The notes under the pieces are model-generated. The model was not told the origin of the DNA, did not search any database, and saw only the letters and a list, made by a program, of their open reading frames with translations. DNA of 64,000 nt from an uncultured Bacteroides sp. (lineage in GTDB: Bacteria > Bacteroidota > Bacteroidia > Bacteroidales > Bacteroidaceae). Below, one piece after another: positions 17,958 through 26,116 of the stretch. The stretch is taken from the NCBI GenBank assembly GCA_949294185.1, contig CASFGA010000004.1:62001-126000 (forward strand), written 5' to 3'. Every line of letters begins with the position of its first letter. The first letter of the stretch is position 1. A program made the position numbers and the translations under genes.

Positions 17958-17989
17958 AAGATAAGCGATGTTCTCAGAAACGGCTGAGA

Positions 17990-18544
17990 TTATTTCTTGA
18001 AGTATCTGTTGTAAAGACCTTCGAAGCCTTTTCCGTGACGGGCTTCGTCTTTTGCCATTTCATGAACCGTGTCGTGGATGGCATCCAGATTCAGAGCCTT
18101 GGCGCGGGTAGCGATGCGCTTTTTGTCTTCGCAGGCACCGCATTCAGCGTTCATGCGCTTTTCCAGATTGGTCTTGGTATCCCATACACAGTCACCCAGC
18201 AGTTCGGCGAATTTGGCAGCATGCTCTGCTTCTTCCCAAGCGTAGCGCTTGAAGGCTTCTGCCACTTCAGGATAACCTTCGCGGTCGGCCTGACGGCTCA
18301 TTGCCAGATACATGCCAACCTCAGTGCATTCGCCCATGAAGTGGTTGTTCAGATCCTTGATCATTTCGTCGTCGCAACCTTTGGCTACGCCGATAACATG
18401 TTCGTCAACAAACTGCAAGCCGCCTTCTGCGCTTTCTTCCATTTCTTTGAACTTAGAAGCGGGAGCTTTACACAACGGACACTTTTCAGGAGCTGTTTCT
18501 CCTTCGTGGATGTAACCACAAACAGTACAGATAAATTTTTTCAT
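17990..18544 (-). CDS. Reverse rubrerythrin (rubredoxin domain first)
   Basis: A 184-residue non-haem iron protein of the oxidative-stress type. An N-terminal rubredoxin-like zinc/iron knuckle has Cys6, Cys9, Cys22 and Cys25. It is followed by a ferritin-like four-helix di-iron domain with ExxH-type ligands (EEAEHAAKF and KDEARHGKG). Domain order is the reverse of classic rubrerythrin. By family it reduces hydrogen peroxide with electrons from NADH via a reductase. It lies 54 bases downstream of the PerR/Fur-type regulator on the same strand, so regulation by that protein is likely. Confidence 0.95.
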   Translation of the reverse strand: MKKFICTVCGYIHEGETAPEKCPLCKAPASKFKEMEESAEGGLQFVDEHVIGVAKGCDDEMIKDLNNHFMGECTEVGMYLAMSRQADREGYPEVAEAFKRYAWEEAEHAAKFAELLGDCVWDTKTNLEKRMNAECGACEDKKRIATRAKALNLDAIHDTVHEMAKDEARHGKGFEGLYNRYFKK

Positions 18545-18576
18545 AACGCTAAAGTTTTAGTTGTTAGTTGATATCG

Positions 18577-18593
18577 TTAGATTGTCAGTCTAA
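18577..18593. repeat. Inverted repeat between rbr and the Fur-type regulator
   Basis: Arms 18577-18583 and 18587-18593 (TTAGATT / AGTCTAA) pair over 7 positions with one G-U, around three bases. It could be an operator for the neighbouring regulator or an mRNA hairpin between the two genes; the sequence alone does not decide. Confidence 0.4.
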
Positions 18594-18598
18594 TAGTT

Positions 18599-19024
18599 TC
18601 AGCTTTTTTGTGCGTTTCTTTCCGCACATTGGGGGCATACACCCTTGTAGTAGCGGTGGGTCTCTTCTATCACGAAGCCGCTTTGCTGCATGCATTCGGT
18701 TTCCCTGTCGTCCTCTTCCTCAAGCGGGATGTCGTAAATTCTGCCGCATACCTTGCATTGGAAATGGGCATGTCGGGAAAGGTCGCCGTCGAAACACGCG
18801 TTTCTTTCGTCGATGGTCAGCATTTTGGCCGCACCATGTTCCACGAAAAGCTTGAGCGTATTGTATACAGTCGTTTTTGAAAGGGTGGGAATATCTTTGC
18901 ATAAAGCCAGATAGATTTCGTCAATGCACGGATGTGTCTTGTGCTTCAGCAGGTAGTCCATTATGGCAATGCGCTGTACGGACGGCTTGATGTTGTAGCT
19001 TGTCAAGTATTCGTAAACTTTCAT
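18599..19024 (-). CDS. Fur-family metal/peroxide regulator, PerR-like
   Basis: A 141-residue winged-helix repressor of the Fur family. The N-terminal DNA-binding half (about 1-80) contains TTVYNTLKLF as recognition helix. The dimerisation half contains HAHFQCKVCGRIYDIP and the C-terminal CPQC pair, so both CxxC zinc sites are present. Short length and pairing with a rubrerythrin point to PerR (peroxide sensing) rather than iron-only Fur, but zinc or iron sensing cannot be excluded. A TATCTTTG promoter and a 5-bp-arm palindrome lie just upstream and suggest self-regulation. Confidence 0.9.
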   Translation of the reverse strand: MKVYEYLTSYNIKPSVQRIAIMDYLLKHKTHPCIDEIYLALCKDIPTLSKTTVYNTLKLFVEHGAAKMLTIDERNACFDGDLSRHAHFQCKVCGRIYDIPLEEEDDRETECMQQSGFVIEETHRYYKGVCPQCAERNAQKS

Positions 19025-19038
19025 GTCCTTTCAAACTC

Positions 19039-19051
19039 TGTAATTGTTACA
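19039..19051. promoter_or_regulatory. Candidate PerR/Fur operator
   Basis: TGTAATTGTTACA has perfect 5-base arms (TGTAA/TTACA) around 3 bases, resembling A/T-rich PerR or Fur boxes. It lies between the probable transcription start (about 19060, minus) and the regulator's ATG at 19024, a position suited to autorepression. Confidence 0.5.
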
Positions 19052-19066
19052 ATTTTAATTCAAGGA

Positions 19067-19074
19067 CAAAGATA
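19067..19074 (-). promoter_or_regulatory. Candidate -7 promoter element for the Fur-type regulator
   Basis: TATCTTTG on the minus strand, an exact TAnnTTTG match. It probably also drives rbr by read-through, since no separate consensus promoter is visible between the two genes. Confidence 0.7.
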
Positions 19075-19331
19075 CAAAGATTTTTTGTAATAGCAAGCAA
19101 GAGACTGATATTTTACTTTATTTAAGTTCTTTCATAGGTCTGACCGGATGAGTTGCTTGGCGGTTGTCTGTCTTTCTGCTGTGAAACTTTTGTTATGGCG
19201 GCCATGAAAAACAGGTTCCATGCCTTTAAAACCGGAGCCTTGTCCGTATGAAAAGTTCTGAAACGGCCGGAGGAAAAGCAGCGTGGCATAAAAAGAAGTC
19301 GGTATACCCCTGTTAATTCATAATAATTCCT

Positions 19332-19339
19332 TATTTTTG
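19332..19339 (+). promoter_or_regulatory. Candidate -7 promoter element for nadE
   Basis: TATTTTTG, an exact TAnnTTTG match, 38 bases before ATG 19378. Confidence 0.6.
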
Positions 19340-19377
19340 CGGTGGCAGTATCAGATATTTAAACTATACATCTATAT

Positions 19378-21315
19378 ATGAAATTCGGTTTTGTTAAAGT
19401 GGCGGCGGCTATTCCTGCGGTAAAGGTGGCCGATTGCAGATTCAATGCTCAGCAGACAGAGACACAGATAGCGGTGGCCGACGGAAGAGGAGCACAGGTG
19501 GTGATATTTCCCGAACTGAATCTTACGGGATACTCGTGCGGAGACCTGTTCGGCCAGCAGATTTTGCTGGAGCAGGCCGAGCTTGCCTTGATGCAGGTGA
19601 TGAATAATACCCGCCAGCTCGATATCATATCCATCGTGGGAATGCCGGTGATGGCCAATTCCACGCTGCTCAATTGTGCCGTCGTTTTTCAGAAAGGAAA
19701 GATTCTGGGGGCTGTTCCCAAGACTTATCTGCCAAATTACAAGGAGTTTTACGAGCACCGGTGGTTTGCTTCCGCCGAGGCTCATCCCGACACGCTGACT
19801 GTCCGCCTCTGCGGACAGACGGTCAGTGTGAGTGCCAATCTGCTGTTCGACACCCCCGATGTATGTTTCGGCATCGAGATATGTGAAGATGTATGGGCAC
19901 CCATTCCGCCCAGTTCGGAGCTTGCCTTGAAGGGGGCCGAGGTGATATTCAACATGTCTGCCGACACGGAAAACATCAGCAAGCACCAATACCTGCGCTC
20001 GCTTCTGGCCCAGCAGTCGGCCCGCTGCCTGGCGGGATACGTTTTCGCCTCATCGGGCTTCGGAGAGTCGACTACCGATGTGGTCTTTGCCGGCAATGCC
20101 ATGATTTATGAGAATGGAACGCTGTTGGCGGAGGCCGACCGCTTTTCGTTTGACGAGCAGTTGGTGATGAGTGAAATCGATGTAGAGCATCTGCGTGCGG
20201 AGCGGTTGGGCAATACCACCTTTGCCGCCAGTGTGCAGAAATACGGACAGAGTCCCGCTCTGCATGTCATCACCGAGCAGGTGCAGGGGCGGGGGCTTGC
20301 GCTGACCCGTCCGGTGGAGGCTCATCCCTTCATCCCGTCGGGCGGACAGCTGTTGGACGAGCGTTGCGAAGAGATATTCTCCATCCAGGTGGCGGGGCTT
20401 GCCAAACGCTTGGTGCATACGGGCTGCCGCACGGTGGTGGTGGGCATTTCCGGAGGCCTTGACTCTACGCTCGCCTTGCTGGTGTGCGTGAAGGCGTTCG
20501 ACAAGCTCGGCCTACCGCGCAAGGGAGTGGTCGGCATCACCATGCCGGGATTCGGCACGACCGACCGTACCTACGGCAACGCCCTCTCTTTAATGGGCTC
20601 GCTGCAGGTGACCTGCAAGGAGATCAGCATAAAGGATGCCTGCATCCAGCACTTTCAGGATATCGGGCAGGACATGTCGCTCCACGATGTGACCTACGAA
20701 AACGGACAGGCCCGTGAGCGTACGCAGATTCTGATGGACTATGCCAACAAGGTGGGCGGACTGGTAATCGGCACGGGCGACCTTTCGGAACTGGCCTTGG
20801 GATGGGCTACGTATAACGGAGACCACATGTCGATGTATGGAGTCAATGTCAGCATCCCGAAAACGCTGGTGCGCTATTTAGTGAACTGGGTGGCACAAAC
20901 GGGGGTGGACATGCTCTCGCGCAACACGCTGCTCGACATTATCGACACACCGATAAGCCCCGAACTGATTCCGGCCGACGAGAGCGGAAACATCAGGCAG
21001 AAGACCGAAGACCTGGTCGGGCCGTATGAGCTGCACGACTTCTTCCTCTATCATTTCCTGCGCTTCGGTTCGCGTCCGGCCAAGATTTTCTATCTGGCGG
21101 AGATGGCCTTCAAGGGGGTGTATGACAGCACCACCATCAAAAAGTGGCTGACCGTCTTCTTCCGCCGCTTCTTCTCCCAGCAGTTCAAGCGTTCCTGCCT
21201 GCCCGACGGGCCGAAGGTGGGTTCCGTTTCGCTCAGTCCGCGCGGCGACTGGCGTATGCCGAGCGATGCGAGTGCGGCCTTGTGGCTGAAAGAGTGTGAG
21301 GAGCTTCAGGCGTGA
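19378..21315 (+). CDS. nadE: Glutamine-dependent NAD+ synthetase
   Basis: A 645-residue two-domain enzyme for the last step of NAD synthesis (nicotinate adenine dinucleotide + glutamine + ATP to NAD). The N-terminal nitrilase-type glutaminase has the catalytic triad Glu46 (FPELN), Lys115 (PKTYLP) and Cys169 (GIEICED). The C-terminal synthetase has the PP-loop GISGGLDST at 356-364. The length is typical of the fused form, so ammonia comes from glutamine through an internal tunnel. It is preceded by its own promoter and followed after 36 bases by a beta-propeller lipoprotein gene that may share its transcript. Confidence 0.97.
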   Translation: MKFGFVKVAAAIPAVKVADCRFNAQQTETQIAVADGRGAQVVIFPELNLTGYSCGDLFGQQILLEQAELALMQVMNNTRQLDIISIVGMPVMANSTLLNCAVVFQKGKILGAVPKTYLPNYKEFYEHRWFASAEAHPDTLTVRLCGQTVSVSANLLFDTPDVCFGIEICEDVWAPIPPSSELALKGAEVIFNMSADTENISKHQYLRSLLAQQSARCLAGYVFASSGFGESTTDVVFAGNAMIYENGTLLAEADRFSFDEQLVMSEIDVEHLRAERLGNTTFAASVQKYGQSPALHVITEQVQGRGLALTRPVEAHPFIPSGGQLLDERCEEIFSIQVAGLAKRLVHTGCRTVVVGISGGLDSTLALLVCVKAFDKLGLPRKGVVGITMPGFGTTDRTYGNALSLMGSLQVTCKEISIKDACIQHFQDIGQDMSLHDVTYENGQARERTQILMDYANKVGGLVIGTGDLSELALGWATYNGDHMSMYGVNVSIPKTLVRYLVNWVAQTGVDMLSRNTLLDIIDTPISPELIPADESGNIRQKTEDLVGPYELHDFFLYHFLRFGSRPAKIFYLAEMAFKGVYDSTTIKKWLTVFFRRFFSQQFKRSCLPDGPKVGSVSLSPRGDWRMPSDASAALWLKECEELQA

Positions 21316-21351
21316 AGCGGGCTTTTATTGGTAAAATGGTTTGACGAGATT

Positions 21352-22425
21352 ATGAGATGTACTTTTGCTTTGCCGCTGCTGGCGGCTGCCGTTCTGCTGC
21401 TGGCAGGATGCGCTGAAAAAAGAAAGGCGCCTTCTGCCGACTTTTCACGGCTTTCCGTTTATGAACTGGAGGGGAAGGCCGTTTCTGTCGATTCCGTGTA
21501 TATGCGTTATCCTTACCGCATTCGGGTGGAGGGCGATGTGGCGGTGGTTTTCGACCTCCATGCCGCCGACCGCTGCTGCCATGCGTTCACTTATCCGGAG
21601 TTCGGCTACCTGGCGTCGTTTGGCCGGGTGGGCGAGGGGCCTGAAGAGATTCTTTCCGGCAGCGATGTACGCTTTTTAGGCCCGAACCGGGTGGGGATAC
21701 TCGATTCCAACGGGCGGAAGATAGCCGTCTATGGCGGCATAGGCAGGGGGATGACCCCGGTGCTTGAACGCATGGTGCGTATGGAGGAGACTGTCTTGCT
21801 GCCGCTCGACTTCGTTCCGTTGTCCGGAGGCGGTTTCCTGATGCCCGACTATTCGGGTAAAAGCCGTTTCTGCATCGTCGATTCCTGCGGCAGACTGTGC
21901 GAAAGGCGGGCGGAGATTCCGGTTGCGGACAAGGAGTTGCTGGCTGCTTCCGCTCCTGCCGTAGCTCAGGCGTGGCGTTCTTTCCTGTCGCTGACTCCCG
22001 ATGGAGAGCAGTTGGTGGCGGCAACCCAGTTGGGCGATGCACTGGACTGTTATGCCCTGCCTGCGATGGACGGGGAGCAGACGCATTGCATAGGGCCGGA
22101 CGGCGAACCGGCATTCAGCGTGTCGGCCGAGGGTTACGGCATTCCGGAGGGCTGCATGGGCTATTGGGATGTGCAGGTTACAGACAGCCGTATCTATGCC
22201 CTGTACGACGGCACCCGTTTTGACGACCTGATGAAGCAGAACCCTTCGGAAGCGCAGCAGGGAGCACGGAGGTTGCGTGTGTTCACCTTGTCGGGCGAAC
22301 CGGAATGCAGCTATGAGTTCGACCGTCCGTTGGCGGGCTTTTTTGTGGATGAAGCGCGCGGCCTGATCTGGGCTGCCGATGTGAATGCCGGCACGCCGCT
22401 GTTTGCTTTTGTCTGGAAGCGCTGA
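21352..22425 (+). CDS. BF3164-like 6-bladed beta-propeller lipoprotein
   Basis: A 357-residue lipoprotein with signal MRCTFALPLL and a lipobox ending LLAGC (Cys20). The frame is open from a TTG at 21328, but ATG 21352 gives a normal signal peptide. The mature part is rich in beta strands and carries the GRVGEGPEEI motif (G-x-GP-x-E) that recurs in nearly all lipoproteins of this kind in the window. Family knowledge: Bacteroidales BF3164/TolB-like beta-propellers of unknown function, anchored in the outer or inner membrane. It follows nadE closely and is the first, isolated member of the set; the others begin at 26635. Confidence 0.85.
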   Translation: MRCTFALPLLAAAVLLLAGCAEKRKAPSADFSRLSVYELEGKAVSVDSVYMRYPYRIRVEGDVAVVFDLHAADRCCHAFTYPEFGYLASFGRVGEGPEEILSGSDVRFLGPNRVGILDSNGRKIAVYGGIGRGMTPVLERMVRMEETVLLPLDFVPLSGGGFLMPDYSGKSRFCIVDSCGRLCERRAEIPVADKELLAASAPAVAQAWRSFLSLTPDGEQLVAATQLGDALDCYALPAMDGEQTHCIGPDGEPAFSVSAEGYGIPEGCMGYWDVQVTDSRIYALYDGTRFDDLMKQNPSEAQQGARRLRVFTLSGEPECSYEFDRPLAGFFVDEARGLIWAADVNAGTPLFAFVWKR

Positions 22426-22576
22426 CCGCCGTGTTTCATCCGGCAATATGTTTCGCATATCTTTTGAAAAATAATTTCCGATGCGTGAAACGTGCATTCC
22501 GACATGCAGATTCCGTCCGGACTCTACACGCTTTTCCTTGTGCGGCATGAGTCTTTTCACTTGTTTCCCGCTGAAA

Positions 22577-22628
22577 GGTGGTGGCAGTAAGCGGTGTAAT
22601 CCCCTGAAAACAGTTTGCTACCACCACC
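22577..22628. repeat. GGTGGTGG inverted repeat
   Basis: Arms 22577-22587 and 22618-22628 (GGTGGTGGCAG / CTACCACCACC) pair with one mismatch around a 30-base loop. It could be a structured 3' end, a small RNA or a dispersed repeat. No T-run follows. Confidence 0.5.
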
Positions 22629-22705
22629 CTATAACCCTTTATGGTATAGCGGCTTACAGGCAAGGGTGAGAGCAGTGAGAGTAAAAATGAAAAATTAAAG
22701 TTGGA

Positions 22706-22740
22706 GTGTAAAAAAACAGGCTGGTTTTACACGTTTTTTC
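22706..22740 (+). terminator. Intrinsic terminator after nadE-lipoprotein
   Basis: Arms GTGTAAAA (22706-22713) and TTTTACAC (22725-22732) are perfect, followed by GTTTTTTC. It ends + transcription just before the convergent regulator gene. Confidence 0.75.
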
Positions 22741-22742
22741 GG

Positions 22743-23705
22743 TCAGGAAACACGCTCAAGCCTGTAGCCGCAATTGCGTATGTTGGTTATCGTGTAGCTG
22801 TGCGGCTGCAGCAGGTTTTTTATTTTGGTGATGTGTACATAAAGCGTATTGTCGGCTACATTTTCACTCTCCCATATCTGCCTCTTTATTTCCTCCTTGT
22901 TTAAAACGCGATACGGATGGTTCAGAAACAGGTCGAGCAGCCGGATTTCCAGCGGTGGCAGGCTGTAGCTGTTTTCCGCTATGGTGACGGTTCCCGCTGC
23001 AAGGTCTGTCTTGATTTCTTCCCTCAGGCTTTTTCCTTTCTTCTTTTTCCGTTGCAGAAACAGGGTCAGACTCGCTGTCAGCAGGCCGGCAGCCAACGCT
23101 ATAATGGCGATGTATCCCATCGGAGACCCGAACCTCATAATCGTGCCGATGCCGCAGTTCGTCCGTGCTTCCACCCATAGCTGATAATAGATGTCGAGCG
23201 AGTCAATCCGGACGCAGTAAGACGGTTGTGCATACGTTGTGGAGTCATTCCCGCTGTAGTGTGCCTGTTTCCCGTCCCAATAGGTGATTCCGGCAGCCAT
23301 ATCCACACCGTGACGCTCCTTTAGTTCCTGCTTGAAAAGTTTCAGCAGAGTGTCCGGCCGGATGGGGTTTAATAGAGCTAGCACATATTGTTTTGTTAGA
23401 TTTTCATATATATTCTGATCAATACTGTCACGGAATACGATGGTGTCGGTTTCAGCCTGTTGGGTTGCTTCGTTGTATGTGGTAATTTCAGCTGTCTTTA
23501 CTTTTCTGTTGGCTTTAAACCCGGATGATGAAGCGGAAATCGGTAGCATTCGTTCAGCCAAGTCCTTGTCCACACATTCTTGCAGGGCATGAAGCAGGGC
23601 TTTGTTCAGGTTGGTTTTCGCATAATGATAGTCTGTGTCCATCAGTATGATGCCGATTGCTATAAGCGTAATGCCGATGGAAAGAATATAGGGAGCTATT
23701 TTCAT
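22743..23705 (-). CDS. Membrane-anchored winged-helix regulator (OmpR/ToxR-like output), copy 1
   Basis: A 320-residue protein with a membrane helix at about 5-23, an extracytoplasmic domain of about 170 residues, a second helix near 197-215 and a cytoplasmic OmpR/PhoB-type winged helix in the last 80 residues (ending TNIRNCGYRLERVS). No receiver or kinase domain is present, so it looks like a one-component sensor that reads the periplasm and binds DNA directly. It is paralogous to the next gene on the same strand; both sensor domains share a GNDST/QNDST segment. It sits beside the NVEALA/lipoprotein block and, by inference, controls it. Confidence 0.85.
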   Translation of the reverse strand: MKIAPYILSIGITLIAIGIILMDTDYHYAKTNLNKALLHALQECVDKDLAERMLPISASSSGFKANRKVKTAEITTYNEATQQAETDTIVFRDSIDQNIYENLTKQYVLALLNPIRPDTLLKLFKQELKERHGVDMAAGITYWDGKQAHYSGNDSTTYAQPSYCVRIDSLDIYYQLWVEARTNCGIGTIMRFGSPMGYIAIIALAAGLLTASLTLFLQRKKKKGKSLREEIKTDLAAGTVTIAENSYSLPPLEIRLLDLFLNHPYRVLNKEEIKRQIWESENVADNTLYVHITKIKNLLQPHSYTITNIRNCGYRLERVS

Positions 23706-23787
23706 AGTTCTGTTTGATAGGGTTGTTTAAAATCAGAAAGTCAAGATTTTTATGGGTACAATTCAGTCAGGCTGACCAACCGGATAT

Positions 23788-24762
23788 TTACGGAAAAATC
23801 AGTTGGTAGCCTTCGTTTTTGGTATTTATGATGTCATATCCTTCAAAGCGCTCGAATGTTTTGCGCAATTTGCTAATGTGTGTGTAGACATTGTTTTTCC
23901 CCGCTTCCGGAATGGTGTCTTTCCATATAGTCTGATAGATTTCCTGGCAGGTCAGTTGGTTGCCGGGAGTCTGAATGAACAGATTCAGCACTTCGAGTGT
24001 CTTTTTAGACAACGGTTGGCTTGTTTCCCGAATGGTAAATGTATGGTTGATCCAGTCGATGGAAATGCCGGTGGGATTGGACTCTGGTTGCGGAGTCGTT
24101 TCTGCCGGAAGAATGAGCATATTCTCTTCCTTTTTTTTCTTGTCTGGCAGGACTGCCACGATAAGGATAAGAATAGCAACAATAATCAATGCCGATAAAA
24201 CAAGCAGGTCGACCTGCGAAAACAGCGTAAATATATTGTAGTCAATCCATCCCTGAACGAAGGCCGTCTGCGGATAGTCGATGGCAGCTTCGGCTGTCCG
24301 ATATGAAGCGTGGCTGCATGCAGTTGAGTCATTTTGGCTGTAAGTTCGTTTTCCGTTGTAGCGATATACGATTCCGCTTTCGGCATCGATACCTGCATTC
24401 TTGAGTTTCGACTTGAAGATTTCGTTCACTTTGTCCGGATTGAGCGGTTTATAAACGGCCATCATGTGTTGATCCATTAACCGGTCAGCTGTTTTTAGAG
24501 GGATACTTTCTGGAAAGATGATAATCTGAGTCCCCTCTGCAGTCGTGATTGTATATTCTTTAACCATCCGCTCCGGATTTTCTTCAGGTGGATATACTCC
24601 TCCTATTTCAGACATGCGCTGCTCATAGTCTTCCAGAATCGCTTCTTTCAGCATGTTGCCGGTCTTTTCATGGATTGTCGTGCGGGCTGAAAAAAGTAAG
24701 AAGCATGTGCCAATGAAAACCGTAGATGCGATGCTTGTTATAATGCCTGTTTTTCTTGTCAT
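23788..24762 (-). CDS. Membrane-anchored winged-helix regulator (OmpR/ToxR-like output), copy 2
   Basis: 324 residues from ATG 24762. The frame extends to 24813, but a TATCTTTG promoter at 24785-24792 lies inside that extension, so the upstream start is unlikely. The layout is a helix near 7-25, a periplasmic domain, a second helix around 190-210, then a C-terminal winged helix (ending DIINTKNEGYQLIFP). It is similar to copy 1 in order and in the periplasmic segment (YSQNDST). It is divergent from the first NVEALA gene with about 200 bases between, where tandem 16-base repeats lie upstream of the NVEALA promoter. A direct regulator role is therefore a reasonable inference. Confidence 0.85.
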   Translation of the reverse strand: MTRKTGIITSIASTVFIGTCFLLFSARTTIHEKTGNMLKEAILEDYEQRMSEIGGVYPPEENPERMVKEYTITTAEGTQIIIFPESIPLKTADRLMDQHMMAVYKPLNPDKVNEIFKSKLKNAGIDAESGIVYRYNGKRTYSQNDSTACSHASYRTAEAAIDYPQTAFVQGWIDYNIFTLFSQVDLLVLSALIIVAILILIVAVLPDKKKKEENMLILPAETTPQPESNPTGISIDWINHTFTIRETSQPLSKKTLEVLNLFIQTPGNQLTCQEIYQTIWKDTIPEAGKNNVYTHISKLRKTFERFEGYDIINTKNEGYQLIFP

Positions 24763-24784
24763 GTTGCCTGTTTTTTTGTTTGTG

Positions 24785-24792
24785 CAAAGATA
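24785..24792 (-). promoter_or_regulatory. Candidate -7 promoter element for regulator copy 2
   Basis: TATCTTTG on the minus strand. It fixes the likely start of the regulator at ATG 24762. Confidence 0.7.
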
Positions 24793-24862
24793 CGACAAAA
24801 CATCTTTATTCACAATCGTTTGGATTATTTTGCTATACTATTTTTTGCATTGGCTTGTTCAC

Positions 24863-24900
24863 CTGAATAAAAATTTAGGGTCGTCTGAACAGAAATTTAG
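24863..24900 (+). repeat. Tandem 16-base direct repeats, candidate activator sites
   Basis: Copies at 24863-24878 and 24885-24900 agree at 14 of 16 positions (CTGAAyArAAATTTAG) with a 22-base period, two helical turns. They end 8 bases before the -33 element of the NVEALA promoter. OmpR-family proteins often bind such same-face direct repeats. The divergent regulator genes make them the natural candidates. Confidence 0.65.
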
Positions 24901-24908
24901 ATGAATCG

Positions 24909-24940
24909 TTTGCTTGGCTGTGTTTTTTTCCTTATCGTTG
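24909..24940 (+). promoter_or_regulatory. Candidate promoter of the first NVEALA unit
   Basis: TTTG at 24909-24912, a 20-base spacer, and TATCGTTG at 24933-24940 (one mismatch to TAnnTTTG). The imperfect -7 element and the upstream repeats fit an activator-dependent promoter. Confidence 0.6.
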
Positions 24941-24965
24941 CAGCAAATTTTAAAGACAGAGATTT

Positions 24966-25202
24966 ATGGTTAAAAAGTTTTTGTTGTTTGCCGTGCTGCT
25001 TGTGGCGGGTGCAGTTGTTGTGTTGAACCATTCGGATAAAGAAAGTGGAATGAATGACCTGGTTCTTGAAAACGTTGAGGCATTGGCCCGGTATGAGGGT
25101 GGCTTTAATGATAATAGATGTTTGGGAGTCGGGTCTGTGGTTTGTCCTGCAACTTCTGTTAAAGTGGCTTGGGTATGGGGGCGTTCAATTTTTGATGATT
25201 AA
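24966..25202 (+). CDS. NVEALA-family secreted small protein, copy 1
   Basis: 78 residues with a basic start and a hydrophobic export segment (about 4-21), then the leader motif LENVEALA, then a C-terminal part with two cysteines 8 residues apart. NVEALA is the name motif of a Bacteroidales family of short exported proteins of unknown function usually found beside beta-propeller lipoproteins. This copy is the most divergent in its leader. It starts 25 bases after the candidate -7 element and is followed after 18 bases by the thioredoxin/DUF1573 lipoprotein, so the two probably form one unit. Confidence 0.85.
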   Translation: MVKKFLLFAVLLVAGAVVVLNHSDKESGMNDLVLENVEALARYEGGFNDNRCLGVGSVVCPATSVKVAWVWGRSIFDD

Positions 25203-25220
25203 TAATTTAAAAAAATAATA

Positions 25221-26102
25221 ATGATGAAAAAGTTATTGTTTGCATTCTCATTCTTCCTCAGCCTCGCGCTGCTTTCTTGCGTGGAGTCGGATAGAGACCG
25301 CATCCTGCGTCAGGTGGCGGAGTGGGAAGGGCGTGAGATTGTCTTTCCCGCACGCCCGGTGTTTACCGTGCAGGGCAGGGATACGGTCGCTTGCCCGTCG
25401 GGAAGCTCTCCCTACCGGATACTGACCTATGTCGATTCGGCGGGCTGCACGAGCTGCAAGCTGCAGCTTCCCAAATGGAAAGAGCTGATGGCCGAGGTGG
25501 ATTCGGCTACGGACGGCAGTGTCCCGTTTCTGTTCTACTTTCATCCCAAAGACCTGAAAGAGCTGCGTTATCTTACCCGTCGCGACGGCTTCACCTATCC
25601 AGTGTGCTTCGACGAGAATGACGAACTGAACCGTCTGAACGGCTTTCCGGCCGACATGACCTTCCAGACCTTTCTGCTCGATGCCGACAACCGCGTGGCC
25701 GCCATCGGCAATCCGGTTCACAATCCCGATGTGAAGCGCCTTTACCTGCGCATTCTCACGGGCAAGGCCGATGCGGATCCGGGCAAGTTTTTGCAGACCA
25801 CCGCTTCGCTCGGCACGGGTGAGGTGGATTTCGGCCGATTCCCTTACGGCGAGGAGCAGGTGCGCGAGGTGACACTCCGCAATACGGGCACGACGGCCTT
25901 GGCGATTCACGGTATAGACACTTCGTGCGGCTGTACGCGTGTGGAATATGACAAGCGTCCCCTTCCGGCAGGCGGAGAGACCAGAATCCGCATTGTTTAT
26001 GCGGCGGAAGAGACGGGCTATTTCCATAAGACCGTTAGCATCTATTGCAATACGGCCGATTCCCCCTTGCGCATCGTCGTGACGGGTACGGCCTACAAGT
26101 GA
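25221..26102 (+). CDS. Lipoprotein with thioredoxin-like and DUF1573 domains
   Basis: 293 residues. The lipoprotein signal ends LLSC (Cys20). The middle (about 45-180) looks thioredoxin-like with CTSC at 76-79. The C-terminal 100 residues match DUF1573 (FGRFPYGEEQVREVTLRN, then SCGCTRVEY and KTVSIYCN), an immunoglobulin-like domain common in Bacteroidota envelope proteins. A CxxC thioredoxin fold exported next to cysteine-containing NVEALA proteins suggests thiol oxidation or reduction of those peptides, which is inference. ATG 25224 is an equivalent alternative start. Confidence 0.85.
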   Translation: MMKKLLFAFSFFLSLALLSCVESDRDRILRQVAEWEGREIVFPARPVFTVQGRDTVACPSGSSPYRILTYVDSAGCTSCKLQLPKWKELMAEVDSATDGSVPFLFYFHPKDLKELRYLTRRDGFTYPVCFDENDELNRLNGFPADMTFQTFLLDADNRVAAIGNPVHNPDVKRLYLRILTGKADADPGKFLQTTASLGTGEVDFGRFPYGEEQVREVTLRNTGTTALAIHGIDTSCGCTRVEYDKRPLPAGGETRIRIVYAAEETGYFHKTVSIYCNTADSPLRIVVTGTAYK

Positions 26103-26116
26103 GAGATATAAAAAGA

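Larger units (their letters stand above)
19025..19377. other. Divergent intergenic region between the Fur-type regulator and nadE
   Basis: 353 bases. It holds the minus promoter and candidate operator near 19039-19074 and the plus promoter near 19332. Between them I see no ORF with gene-like features, only a short palindrome around ATGGCGGCCAT. Confidence 0.6.
22426..22742. other. Intergenic region at the left border of the NVEALA locus
   Basis: 317 bases between convergent genes. It contains an inverted repeat at 22577-22628 and an intrinsic terminator at 22706-22740. A short open frame (22481-22669) has no signal peptide, motif or good codon pattern, and I do not call it a gene. Confidence 0.5.

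Noticed and set aside
22481..22669. 62-codon open frame in the intergenic region
   Set aside because: Crosses the GGTGGTGG repeat, has odd composition and no export or domain features.
24762..24813. Longer N-terminus of regulator copy 2 starting at 24813
   Set aside because: A consensus TATCTTTG promoter at 24785-24792 lies inside this extension; ATG 24762 fits a normal membrane anchor.
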